Shown here: in pieces, positions 31,956-41,950 of the stretch | Position numbering within the stretch: position 1 is the first letter of the stretch | Layout of the letters: each line of letters begins with the position of its first letter | Origin: Setophaga petechia | Lineage: Eukaryota; Chordata; Aves; Passeriformes; Parulidae | Length of the DNA stretch: 64,000 nucleotides | NCBI GenBank assembly: GCA_024362935.1 | Contig: JANCRA010000171.1 | Location: 521,001 to 585,000 of the forward strand | Reading direction: 5' to 3' | The notes under the pieces: model-generated | Told to the model about the DNA's origin: nothing | What the model saw: the letters and a program-made list of their open reading frames with translations, nothing else | The model's database searches: none | Position numbers and translations under genes: made by a program

Positions 31956-33205
31956 CCTGCTGTTTGTGGGGAGGCAGGGGGAGGCTTAGGACACTTCAAG
32001 CCATCTCTCATCACAGCTCAGCCCTTCATTTCTCTCTTCCTATGCAAAACCCATTCTTTCACAACTCTTCATAAACACTCTTTCCTCTCTGCCACCACAC
32101 ACCTGCCATGGACAACATCATGCCACACAAAACAATGACCAGAACCACTTCAATCTGAGTCAAGTGTCTTTTAACCTAAAACTGCAAAAGTCAAGCAGTG
32201 TTCAGCCTAACCCTCGTGCTCTCTTGACACTTGTCCTGAGCTCATGGGAAGGACAGCAGGGGCTGCCTTCAGCTGCTCCCCCAAAAATCTCTTGTGAGAG
32301 CAGAGCTAAGCTGCAATGTCCATCCATGGAGCTCCAGAAAGGCACAGCTCTGCTGCACAGGAGAGCTGCCTCAGCCATGAGTTTGTGCTGAGTGCAGTTG
32401 GAGATATTTACCAGGTGGATGAGGCAAGTGAGTTCTCCTTTCAGGGCCTTCAGTGTCCTGGTGGAATTTTGGAGCGGAATCTTGAGGCCTGCTGGGTGTA
32501 AGAGATGGTCTGGAGTTTCCTTCATTTGCCTGACGATGGAGGCAAGGAGCCTGAAGAGCCCCGTGAGGAGCTGTGGCCTGAGTGAGGTGGACATTTTGTG
32601 GCTGTTGTGCCAAGGGAGTGTTTGCAGGTGTGCTTGCTGTGCTTTGCCAGAGCACTGCTTGCAACAGGTTCTGATCAATGATGCCTTGTCCTTGCACGCT
32701 TGCAGCTGCCTCCCACAGCAAGGGCTCTCAAGACAATGGCCCATGAATCTTGCCCACCTTTTGGCTAGATGCCCCACGCTTTGGATTCAGACTGTAGAAA
32801 CTGGAACTTTGGAGACAACTTTGGTGGAGCCCCAGGGACGAGAGCGAATCGATGGGGCTGGAGCATGAGGATTGTGTCTCGTTGGTAGCTCTATTGCCCT
32901 TACCCTCTTCTTCTTTCTCTCCTTTTTTTCTTTTCTGATCCCTCTATGGCATTTGCTGTTGGGCCTCCAGAAAGGTGCATTTGTTGTGATGAAAGTGCCA
33001 GTGTCCTGGTGTTTGTGTTTTGCACTTTTGGGATGTGGAAAGGAAGCATCAGGAGCTGGCTTGGCCTAGCAGATTGTGCCAATGGGTGAGTGAGCAAAGG
33101 CTGAGCAGTGGGAATGCAGGCAGGGCCCCAGGGCTGAGCTGGGTTGCTGCCTGTGTGAGCCAAAGGCCACGGTGCAGGTGGGGATGGGATGGGCCAGGAC
33201 TCTTG
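31955..33205 (-). repeat. inverted segmental duplication, copy A
   Basis: This is the reverse complement of 56630-57920 over its whole length, estimated at about 90-95% identity by eye with small indels. It joins the minisatellite array at the same point in both copies (GGTCAACAGGTC). The duplicated unit is therefore the unique segment plus array (31268-33205 against 56630-61070). Confidence 0.85.
32202..32777 (-). CDS. conserved unassigned ORF, copy A (191 aa)
   Basis: This frame is open in both copies of the inverted duplication (partner 57097-57717 plus, 206 aa), with matching residues through most of its length, including LIRTCCKQC, RQMKETPDHLLHPAGLK and SQEIFGGAAEGSPCCP. No domain is recognised; the sequence has leucine- and cysteine-rich helices but no membrane segment. 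The start is unclear because the N-termini of the two copies differ. It could be an exon of an expanded bird gene family or a chance frame kept open by recent duplication. Confidence 0.3.
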   Translation of the reverse strand: MGHLAKRWARFMGHCLESPCCGRQLQACKDKASLIRTCCKQCSGKAQQAHLQTLPWHNSHKMSTSLRPQLLTGLFRLLASIVRQMKETPDHLLHPAGLKIPLQNSTRTLKALKGELTCLIHLVNISNCTQHKLMAEAALLCSRAVPFWSSMDGHCSLALLSQEIFGGAAEGSPCCPSHELRTSVKRARGLG

Positions 33206-33835
33206 GTGTGTGTGTGTGCACACAGGAGTGCCTGTGCTGGGGAAATGTGGCAGAAATGCTGCTCTCTGAGGGCTCTGAGTGCCTTGGAGAGCTGAGCCAG
33301 TAAGGCCTGTAAGTAAGGGTGAGTCACAAGCTGTAAGCTGAGTTAAATGCTGCTAAGAGTTGTTCTTTTGCTAAGTTTTCAAATTCATTAAAGATTTAAA
33401 GCTATGCTGAATATTGTTACGTGTTATTTCATTGTGCAATCATTAAGTCCTAGGATATAAAAGTGAGGTTAAATACTTGAAGTGCTGATCTTTTGCTAAA
33501 TGCTGAAGTCTAAGGTATCACTCATGTCCTGTTAAATCTGTGCTTAGTTTAGATTTTAGGCCATATTCCTTTTGTTCCTTCCACTCACTGTTCTTTAGCC
33601 ACACACACGTTCATGCACAGACACACGGACAGTTCTTGGTTCTTTTTTATTTGATTGCCTGGAATTTTTTTGGTTTTGTTGTTGCTTTGTTTCCTTGGTG
33701 TGCCTGGAGTGCCCAGTCAGGAGCAGAGTGACTCTTGCCAAGGAACTCTGTGTTGCTGGCCCTTAATATTCAATCTGGTTTTTGCTGCTCCCTTGCTGGG
33801 GATATTTTCAGCGCTCTCAGCCCCTTGTTTGTAGC
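33206..33835. other. no gene seen
   Basis: AT-rich stretch with a (GT)n run near 33208-33222 and T-rich tracts near 33640-33690. No gene supported. Confidence 0.35.
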
Positions 33836-33839
33836 AGGG

Positions 33840-34100
33840 TGAAGGAGCCCTGGCCCAGGCTCTGGCCCTGGGGGACACGGGGACGCTGCCGGGGGGTCCC
33901 TGTCCCCCTGTGGCACCCGCAGGGCCCCGGCCCCCCGTCCCCGTGTCAGGCTCTGGGGTCGATCTGGTGGAACATCCTCTGGGGGAGGCTGCGGGGCTGG
34001 GGGCGGGGGGACCCGGGGGGACAGGGGACCCCGCTGTGCACGAGCAGGGTTGGACTGCTCTGGGGGGAGCTGTGAGGGGGCCGGGGCAGAGTGACCTCCC
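33840..34100 (-). repeat. array flank, inverted copy of 26151-26400
   Basis: Matching blocks GTCCCCGTGTCAGGCTCTGG and GATCTGGTGGAACATCC are the reverse complement of the flank at 26220-26400. It precedes the TGATGTCA array as in the other copy. Confidence 0.65.
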
Positions 34101-34790
34101 CAGGGACCTCACACAGCCCCCTGTGACGTCACACAGCCTCCTGTGATGTCGCAGCCCACGCTGGTATGTCACAAAGACCCCTTGAAATGTCTCACAGCTC
34201 CATGTGATGTGATACAGCCATCTGTAACGTCACAGCCCACTCTGGGATGACACAAGGTGCACTTGTGATGTCACAAAGCCAACGCTGGCATAACACTCTG
34301 TATTGTCATACACCTTTACTGTTAGGACACAGAAAAATGTGTGACATCACAATGTCACCTGTGATGTCACTGTCTGTTCTGTGATGTCACATCCTATTCT
34401 GTGATCTTACTCAGACACCCAGTGATGTCACAAACTATGCTCTGATGTAACAGAGGCACCCACCCTTTTTGATGGCAGAGTCTGCTCTAGGGCCTCACAT
34501 CTACTCTATGATGTCACAGCCTGATCTGTGATGTCTCAAGCCCCTCAGTGATGTCACACAACCCACTGTGATGTCATACTGCTACTCTGTAATGTCTGCA
34601 TAAAAACTGCACACACTTTGCCCTCACAGTCTGCTCTGTGATGTCACACAGACCCCTCTATGATGCTGCAGCTGCTCGATGACCTCACACCACAAACTCT
34701 GTGATGTCACAGCCCAATCTGTGACCTCACACAGCCCACTCTGTGCTGTCACACAGCTCCTTGCTGACATCACAGCTGCTCTGTGCCTCT
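34101..34790 (-). repeat. TGATGTCACAG minisatellite (CRE-like array, inverted)
   Basis: Units of about 20-40 bp centre on CTGTGATGTCACAG, including an intact TGACGTCA at 34124-34131 and about eight TGATGTCA octamers. It is the inverted counterpart of 25640-26150. Confidence 0.75.
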
Positions 34791-35896
34791 AGGACACAGC
34801 CACAGAGGTGCTGCTGTGACACAGCCCCCTCTGGGCCATGCCACAGCCCCTGCCAGTGCTGAGCCCCTGTGAGCTCAGGCTGTGCCCTGCTGGTGTCCCT
34901 GAGGGGCCCTGGCAGTGCCCCAGCCCTGCTGGGCTGTGCACAGGAGCTGCTCCTGGCCAGAGCTGTCTCTCTGCAGCGCTGCCCTTGCCAGGAGCTGCCT
35001 CTGGGCCAGGAGCCCGGCCCAGCTCAGCAGCACAGACACAGCACAGGGACTGCAATGACCCTCTGGGGCTTTGGTGCTCTTTGCATCACACTCATCAGTG
35101 CCTCAGAGTGCGCTCAAAACCTCCTCAAAAGCTCAAAATCAGGTTCAAAGTCCAAACTTTCTTTAACTTCCAATGAGTCCTACTAAGGGACACAACTCAT
35201 ATGATTGTGTCCCCAGGTTCCAGGTAGAGCAGAACACTGGTGGCAGTGATAACAGGTGGGGACAAACAAGATAAAGGTGTCTCTGATGCTGAGCAAACCT
35301 GCGCCTCTGGCCCTGCAGGCTGTCGGCATCCCCCGCCTGCCCCACCTGCCTGGGCCCTTCCTTTGCTCACAGCTCTGCCTCCTGCCTGCCTCTGCCTGCC
35401 CACACAGAGCCTTAGGTTGCTCCAGCCTCCTGCTGGGGGACGTGCTGCACTACAGCCCTGCCCTGCCAGGGAAATTCCTTTCTGCTGCTGCCCAGCCTGG
35501 GCCTGCCCAGCTGCCCTTGCTGCCATTATTTCCTCCTCATGCTTATATTCTCTAGGAAGAAAAGCTCCAGCCTGTCTGAAACCACCCTTCAGCCCCTGCC
35601 AGGCTGCTCCTGTTCTGTCCTCAGTCTCCACCCCACGGAGCCCAGAGCCTGCAGCCTCTAACTGCTTTTTATGTGATGAGGCCTCCAAACCCCATCTTGG
35701 GAGATTTTTGGGTCCTCTCAAAGGTCTGTGAAAATGGAAAAATACTGGTCAAAGGTATTTTCTCCCAGATCTTGCAGTGGCAGAGCAAGAGTCAATACTA
35801 AAGTGAATGAGGCTGGATTTACATTTGTTAGAAGGAGGAAATATTTTACAATGATGAGAGTGGAACAAAACTGCAACTGTTTTTCCAGAGAAGAGG
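34791..35896. other. no gene seen
   Basis: GC-rich (34791-35090), then mixed composition. The 163-codon frame at 35240-35731 has no recognisable domain. No paired repeat was found. Confidence 0.35.
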
Positions 35897-36727
35897 ATGT
35901 GCCATCCCAGGAATTGTCCAAGAGCAGGAGCTTTGTGCAACCTTACATAGGGAAAACCCCATCCCTTCCCCAAGGATGGAATTCCTGTAGTGTGGGTTCT
36001 CTGCTGTGCTGGGTGAGCTCACAAGGCTTCTGGCCAGAATGTCTGCTGAGGGTAGCCAGGCTGCTGCAGCAATTCAGAGGCATCTCCCTTATAATTTTAA
36101 TAACCAGATGATAACAATCCACTGAAACTTGAACAGAACTTGTTCACCTTTAAGCATTTTAACCAATCACTATAGAAAAAAAAATGTATAGACCAGTGTA
36201 TTTAGAAAATGCTGCATTTCTTCAGTGCAAAAAAAAAGCACAATCAGTAGAGCATATATTGTTCATCCACTCAGCTATGCACACCACTGAACTGCTGCAC
36301 CAGAAGACAGGCATCATCCCATCCTGTATTTCCCTTTGGCATTCTCACTCAGAGTTCAGATGAGACAAAACCAAAAAGTTCAACTTTACTCAATCTTCAC
36401 CTTTAAAGGAAATTCAGGAACCTTTCGCAGAGGCCAATGCTCTGCACGTTGATGAACTCTTTACAGAGGCCAATGCTGTGTACTTGTAGGAATTCTCTGC
36501 GCAGAGCAACGCTCCGCGAACAATTCCCGTGGCGAATGGCGCAGTGGAGCCGCCTGCAGGAGCCCAGGCTGCGCACAAGCAGCCAGGGCCGCGTTCTCAG
36601 GCACCTGAGGCCGCGCCGCTGTCACAGACGGCGCCGCCGCGTTGGCGGTTCCCAGGCAGCCGCGGCCCCCGGCAGCCGCCGCCGTTTCCCGGGTCCTGCC
36701 CCTCCCGGCCCCGGACGCCCCCCCAAG

Positions 36728-36956
36728 ATGCTGCCGGGGCTCGGGGGCTTCGTGTGCCCGGGCTGGGGCTCGGCCTCCCCTGCGGGACAAGGTGAGGGGG
36801 GGTCCCCGGGGGTCGTTTCCCCTCCAGGGAGCTTGTGTGAGTCCCCCATGTCCCCCCCAAGCCGGGGTCACCCCCTTTTCTCTGCCCACAGCTCCTGAGC
36901 CAGCTCCTGCTGCCCCCCGGGAGGGGCTTTGGGGAGCCCTGCGGGGACTCCCTTGA
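36728..36956 (+). CDS. candidate two-exon small ORF, 42 aa (copy 2)
   Basis: This has the same ATG, donor (CAAG|GTGAGG after 36791), acceptor (ending 36891, 100-bp intron) and stop as copy 1. It differs at a few residues (GLWGALRGLP against GLCGALRGPP at the end). Function unknown; conserved layout is weak support for being real. Confidence 0.25.
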
Positions 36957-37169
36957 ATGCCCATTCCTGGGCACTGGGACCCCCCCCGCATCTCCTTCCC
37001 CAGCTGCAGGACCCCCTGCACCCCCTTATCCTGCCCCGACACTCCCTGCACGGCCTTTCCCAGGTATCCTCCTCTGGCAGCCCCTGGATCCCCCGTTCCC
37101 ATGAGCCCGGGGACCCCCGGACCCCATTCCCGGCCAGCCCGGGGCACCTCAGCCCCAGGCCGCCCTTTG

Positions 37170-37236
37170 CCCGGCGACCGGTGACGTCACTGCAGACTCC
37201 ACCCGCCATTGGCGGGCAGCAAAGAGCGGCGCCAAT
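37170..37236 (+). promoter_or_regulatory. MHC-type SXY promoter module, copy 2
   Basis: X1-like CCCGGCGACCGG (37170-37181), X2 TGACGTCA (37182-37189), Y box ATTGG (37208-37212) and CCAAT (37232-37236) are followed by GC boxes (GGGGCGGGGC near 37259). The leader-like ATG lies 50 bp past the last CCAAT, at 37286, which is a sensible promoter-to-start distance. RFX, CREB and NF-Y bind such modules with NLRC5 or CIITA. Confidence 0.65.
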
Positions 37237-37285
37237 GGCGGGGCCGGAGGCGGCTCAGGGGGCGGGGCCGCAGCAGAGCAGCGCG

Positions 37286-38100
37286 ATGGCTCCAGCGCTG
37301 GGGCTGGGGGCGCTCCTGAGGCCCCGGGGGGCGGCGAGAGCTGAGGGGGACCCCCGGCACCGGGACTCTTTGATCGCCCGTTCCGGAGCACCGAGGGGCC
37401 CTTGAACCCCCATTCCTTGGCGCCGCATTCCCCCCGCACCCCCTTCCCGGCCAGGGGTTCCACCCTGCACCCCCTTATCCGGCACCAACACCCCGCACCC
37501 CCTTCCCGGCCATCCCGCCTCTCCCAGCCGCCAGAGACCCCTTTCCCTTGAGCCAGAGACCCCCTGGACCCCTATTCCTCCCTTTGGAAATGTGGAGCAG
37601 CGGGATGGGGGTTCCCCTCCCCGCCTCACCATGCCGTGCTTCCCAGAGCCGGAATCCAGCGGGAATCTCACCCTGGTGCTCCCTGTGTCTGTCAGCGCTG
37701 CCATCGGCGTTGTTCTTCGAATCGGATTCGGCTTCTGGAGGCTCCAATCCTGTTCCCCCCAAACCCATCCTGGGAGTCACCCTGTTCTTCCCCCCTCCCA
37801 AGACTCCTGGGGGGCCCCCACGACCCACCCAGCCCCACCAAACTCGTCCTGGGTCCCCCACACTCACACATGGGGATTCCTGGGAGTTCCCCTGTGTTCC
37901 CCCATTCCCAGGATTTTGGGGGTCCCCCTGACCTCTCCGTGCCCCCCCAGATTTCTTCCACAGCCCCCCTGTGATGGTGAGGGTGGTGGCTGAGTGCTGG
38001 TGCCCCCCTGCCTGCAGCAGATCCAGCGCTGAGGGGAGTTCGGGGGTCCCTTTGCATTTGGGGTCCTCTGGGGGTTGGGGTGACCCCAGGGCCCCCAGGA
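37286..38100 (+). pseudogene. truncated MHC class I-like gene
   Basis: The ATG at 37286 begins MAPALGLGALL followed by GAARAEGD, a leader-peptide-like exon. The expected donor after it (GGTGAGGGGG type) reads AGCTGAGGGG, so it is mutated. The next recognisable exon starts at 37647 after CGTGCTTCCCAG, in phase 1, with EPESSGNLTLVLPVSVSAAIG and GFGFWRLQS. That is a connecting peptide and membrane segment; the phase and the EP start agree with class I exon 5. A further acceptor-like CCTGCCTGCAG lies near 38026. Exons for the alpha1, alpha2 and alpha3 domains are missing between 37405 and 37640, which would remove antigen binding and beta-2-microglobulin contact. Class I is the best guess; another MHC-like molecule is possible. 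Confidence 0.45.
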
Positions 38101-38700
38101 TTCCCCTGAACACGCTGACGCTGCCCGTGCTCAGTGAGGGGGTTCGTTCCCAGCACGGGGTCCCAGCTCTGTCACTGGTATCGCCAAGGAACCTCCAAAA
38201 CCTCCCGGGAACTCCAACCCCCCTGAAGCAACCTTAAATTCCTGGGACCCCAAAATCATCCCTAGACCCTCCAAAACCACCCAACACCACAAAACCCTAT
38301 ACAGACCCCCCCAAACCCTCCCAGGACATCAAAATTTCCTCAGGACATCCCAACACTCTTCCAAATCTCCCTGAGAAAGTTCATACCTGGCACGGGATCC
38401 CCATCTCTGTCACCGACAGGTACCCCAAAACAGCCTTGGGTTCCCCCGGCCATCGCCCAATCCCTCCCTTTGAGACGCCTGAAAACCCCCCTTGGGAACC
38501 CCCAAAAATTGACCATGACCCCCCAAAAGCCCAGGTAAATTAATCCCCCCGCCAGCAACCACTCAGAACAGTTTATACCGAGCACAGAATCCCCATTTCC
38601 ATCACCCAAGAACCCCCAAAAACTCCCATGGCCCCCAAACCTCCCGAGACCCCCAACCCTCCCAGGATCTCCAACTCCCCCCCACCCCCCTCCCGGGCTC
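38101..38700 (+). repeat. C-rich degenerate repeat with three longer units
   Basis: Degenerate units of ACCCCCAAAACCTCCC type dominate. A longer motif recurs three times (about 38147, 38385 and 38572): GTTCATACC.GGCACGGG followed by ATCCCCATCTCTGTCACC, spacing roughly 190-240 bp. The minus strand is G-rich and could form G-quadruplexes. Confidence 0.5.
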
Positions 38701-39109
38701 GGCTGTTGGAATCAACGGGAGTGGTGTTGCCCTTTTAAGGGGACTTCTAGTGGGACCCGACCAAAGTGGGGGCCCTTAAAGCGGCGATGGTAGAGAGAAC
38801 CTCAAAAATCACCCTGGGAGGCAAAACATCTCCTACGGGGCCTTGGAGTGGGGCCCCATAAAAATGTCACTTAAAGCTGTCATGATCCCCCCTTGAAAGG
38901 GGCTTGTGTGGCTGCGGCCCCACAAACACCCTAAAATGGGGAGGAAAAAGCAACCTTGGAGTGCTGGGATCCCCCCAAAAAACCCTCAAAAGAGAAAACC
39001 TCCACTTCAGAGGGGCCTGAAGACCCTTCAAGGGCCTCGAGGAGGGACAAGATCCCCTCCTCTGCTGGGGCCTCTCCCAGCCAGGAACTCTCCCGTTCGC
39101 TGCCCTCGG
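38701..39109. other. no gene seen; short AAAGGG palindromes
   Basis: This contains CCCTTTTAAGGGG (38730-38742), GGGCCCTTAAAGC and CCCTTGAAAGGGG (38891-38903) motifs. No coding region supported. Confidence 0.35.
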
Positions 39110-39800
39110 GGCAGCCCCTGAGTCTGTCCAAACACGGCAACTTCGCCGTGCTGAGCCCAGATCCAGAGCCCTGACTCCTGCCCAGGGGCACAGCAAATCC
39201 CTCGCTCGCTGCTGTGCATTGTCCCTGCTGAGGCTCAGACACTGCCGGGGCACATTCCCTGCCTGCAGGATTTGTGCCCGGCCCAAGCGCTGCACTTCTG
39301 GCTCCAGCATTGCTTTCCAACAAAACCAGGGCAAGGCAAACTGGCTGTAGCTCATGGTATTTTACAGTGGCTAAAACTCACTAAGTCATCCATCTGAGAG
39401 GTGAGATGCATTTGGAATTCATGGCACGGAGAAGCAGTGCAACATGGAAAAGGGGAGCACAGCAATAAATAGAAGAAAACATCTTGGATTGTTCCTTCCC
39501 ATTTTCATTTAACTTCTGGAAAGCTGTTTCACTCTTCCAGGAATCTTCTCCCCAGTCCTGCCGGCCTTTTTCAGGAACCTTTCCTGCAGAACGAGGTGCA
39601 GCTTCTGTCACAAGATGTGGCCCCAACTGCAGCTTCTCTTGGCTTTCCACACCAGGAGTGCAGCACGACTTCTGCAGCAAAGCAAGACAAATGTTTGCAT
39701 TACTTGACAACTTGTCTTTTCCTTGTGGGCTGGGCAGTTGTACCATTGCTGAGGTTTTCATTGTGCCTGTTCTAACCCGAGAAAACAGGAGGTTTTGTTG
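39110..39800 (-). repeat. inverted copy of the PIM-like gene 5' flank
   Basis: This is the reverse complement of 10190-10890, with shared TCTGTCCAAACACGGCAACTT, CATTGTCCCTGCTGAGGCTC and GCAGCTTCTCTTGGCTTTCC blocks. It stops before the CpG-rich part and kinase exons. No kinase coding sequence follows, so it is a promoter-side fragment. Confidence 0.75.
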
Positions 39801-40445
39801 GGGACTTGCTGGGGAATGCAAGCCTGACCAAGTGCAGAGAAAGAATCTCCAGGACACTCTGGGAGCTCCCTGGGCTGGGCTCAGGTTGCCGCTGGGACTC
39901 TGCACAGGGCTGGGCTCCAACTGGGATCAGCAGCACCTGGAAATACCTCTGGGCATCTCCATTTCCTGCTGCTCCGAGGAAGCAATGAAGCCAGTCAAGT
40001 TCTGTTTTTTCTCTCTCCTGGTGGATTTTTTAAATTTGATTTGCCACTCCAGAGGCAATTTCTGTGGTGGTCTCTGTCAGTTGATTCTATTTCAACAGCA
40101 CCAGCAGGCTTTCATTCCCCTCGACTTAGTGCTCAAGGACTTGTGAGCATTTCCATCTCTGCTAATCATGATGCCTGTGAGAAAAACCCTGAGTTCACCA
40201 TCACAAAAGTACAGTAGGTAGCTGTGATTGAAAGAGGCAAGTGCAGTTGTACTGATCAATTTCAAGTGGCAAGCAGAAGAGGGCCAAGGGCAGCCGTGAT
40301 CTCCAATTGACAAGGCAAAGGCAGCAGCAGCCTCCTGCTGTCAGCTCAGGGTGAGTCACAGAGTGCTGAAAAGAGCGCTGGAAGCCGATCCTTTCTTCCT
40401 CTGAGGGCTGGCTCAGGGCAGCACAGGCGTGCGGGTTGTGGAGGC
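39801..40445. other. no gene seen
   Basis: Mixed composition. No domain, LTR pair or tandem repeat recognised before the ERV-C LTR. Confidence 0.35.
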
Positions 40446-40872
40446 CCAGGGACATCACACCATGACCAATATGATCCAGTGAAGCCAAATTTATTATCCC
40501 TAAAAAGGCTATATTTATAATAAATCTCTACTGTCCACGCATCTCTAGCTAACACGATTGGTTAATCCTAGCTTTTCACGTGTCTAAATTAGAATGCAGA
40601 TTGGATCATCTAATTTTTCACACATCTTGCTGTGGTCGTCTCGTCCACCCATGATTCACTTGTTTTCCTTCTCTCCCAAGCTTGCTCAGTCCTGATGACT
40701 CTTCTTCTTGTATCTTTCTCAAGGATATACCGACCCCATTTCTGAATATGTCCTTTATTCATCGTTTGTGAACGTGTCCATGGTCCATTATTACAAGCAG
40801 ACTGGATTGTGCACCGGCTGAATATGGCCATTGTCTAGCAAGAACTCCTCAACCTGCAAAAAACTCTTAACA
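40446..40872 (-). repeat. ERV-C 3' LTR
   Basis: This 427-bp LTR aligns with 45252-45688: shared GGGACATCACACCATGACC, TTTATAATAAATCTCTACTG, GATTGGTTAATCCTAGCT and GACTCTTCTTCTTGTATC. On the minus strand it starts TGTTAAGAG and has AATAAA. Differences from the 5' LTR are roughly 10% by eye, indicating an old insertion. The env stop (40791) lies inside it. Confidence 0.85.
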
Positions 40873-41950
40873 GTTCCCTGGTTTTGTTTTTGCACAAGCC
40901 AGACTGATTTAAAAGTATAGTCAATTATTTTCTGCACACAGCGTGGTAAGCAAGGCACTATAGGCAGAATTGAAAGAAGAATACAAAGGATCATAATGCC
41001 AAAGCGTACTAAGTCCTTGAGCCAGCCTGGCATTCCCCAGGATTTTAGCCACTCATCAAAAGAATTCTCAACAACTGTGAACCTTTTCATATTCTCCTTA
41101 AAAAATGACAGTTTCTTGTGAATAGATTCAGAGTGGTCAGAGAGATTCATGCAACCCATCCCTTCAAAATCTTCCCACCCATGTCCTTGTGCTAGCAACA
41201 AAAAAATCTAGGGCAGCCCTATCCCATAACACAGCGTGGCGTATGCTACCTACATCAGTGGTGGGCTAATTCAGTATTGCAGATGTAATGTTAATTTCTT
41301 TCCTGTCCAACAAGCCAATCGTTTTAATTGTGTAAGGGACTGTGATGAAGCCACTCCTGGTGTAAAAAGTGATGCCAGTATGACTGAAGGCCTATTCCAC
41401 AATTCTACATTATCCTTACAGTCTGAGCCTCATAGATCCACACTACGTTCTGGACATTGGAATTAGTGCCTGATATCAAGCATCTGTTGAATGCTAGGGG
41501 CAAACAGTGTCAATTTCCCAAAACAGCACGGTCCTCCTAATGCTTTCTGAGGAATTGCAGGCCAGGCTCTATCTCCACAAAGAGAAAAATTCCAGGAGGT
41601 AACATGCTTGCTGATTTTTGTTTTAAGGACACAGACCATGTCCAATTGGCACAGTATGCTGTGATATTGTAATACCACAAAGAAATGGGAGATATCCAAG
41701 TGCTATCATCTCCAGGTTTTCCTGACTTCTCCCTAATCAGCTCTTTACCCTTGTAGTACTGAAAGAACAAACAATTAATTTCCTGGCACTGATCCCAAAA
41801 TATCCAATTTCTATGGTTCCTGACATGTAGTATTTAAACCTTGAGCGATTGTAAAGGCCTGAGCTCCTAAAGGATTTCTAGGGATTTTTTGTTTTTCACA
41901 CCAATTTTATGTGATCATCCCATTTTGATTTGTACACCAATTTGACCAGG
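40791..41950 (-). pseudogene. env: ERV-C env, broken
   Basis: The open part 41201-40791 encodes the transmembrane subunit's immunosuppressive-type region, heptad repeat, a membrane anchor (FGIMILCILLSILPIV) and a tail. It is closely related to ERV-A, but the CX6CC motif is damaged (first Cys is Trp and the next is Gly), so the disulphide link would be lost. Upstream pieces (41770-41463) have DRAWPAIPQKALGGPC, matching DRAWQGIPAHLKGGPC of ERV-A. Several stops and frameshifts lie between 41200 and 41950. Confidence 0.75.

Larger units (their letters stand above)
35897..37272 (+). repeat. segmental duplication, copy 2 (SXY-bearing segment)
   Basis: This copy matches 7567-7990 from 35897 to 36330 and copy 1 (3025-4610) from about 36075 to 37272. 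It is the most complete copy, without the LTR found in copy 1. It continues into leader-like and transmembrane-like exons of an MHC class I-like gene. Confidence 0.8.

Noticed and set aside
30419..32014. 531-codon minus frame
   Set aside because: It is the antisense of the 27-bp array and CpG-rich core; composition alone explains it.
40201..40488. 95-codon minus frame next to the ERV-C LTR
   Set aside because: It spans the boundary between flanking DNA and the 3' LTR, so it is a chance frame.
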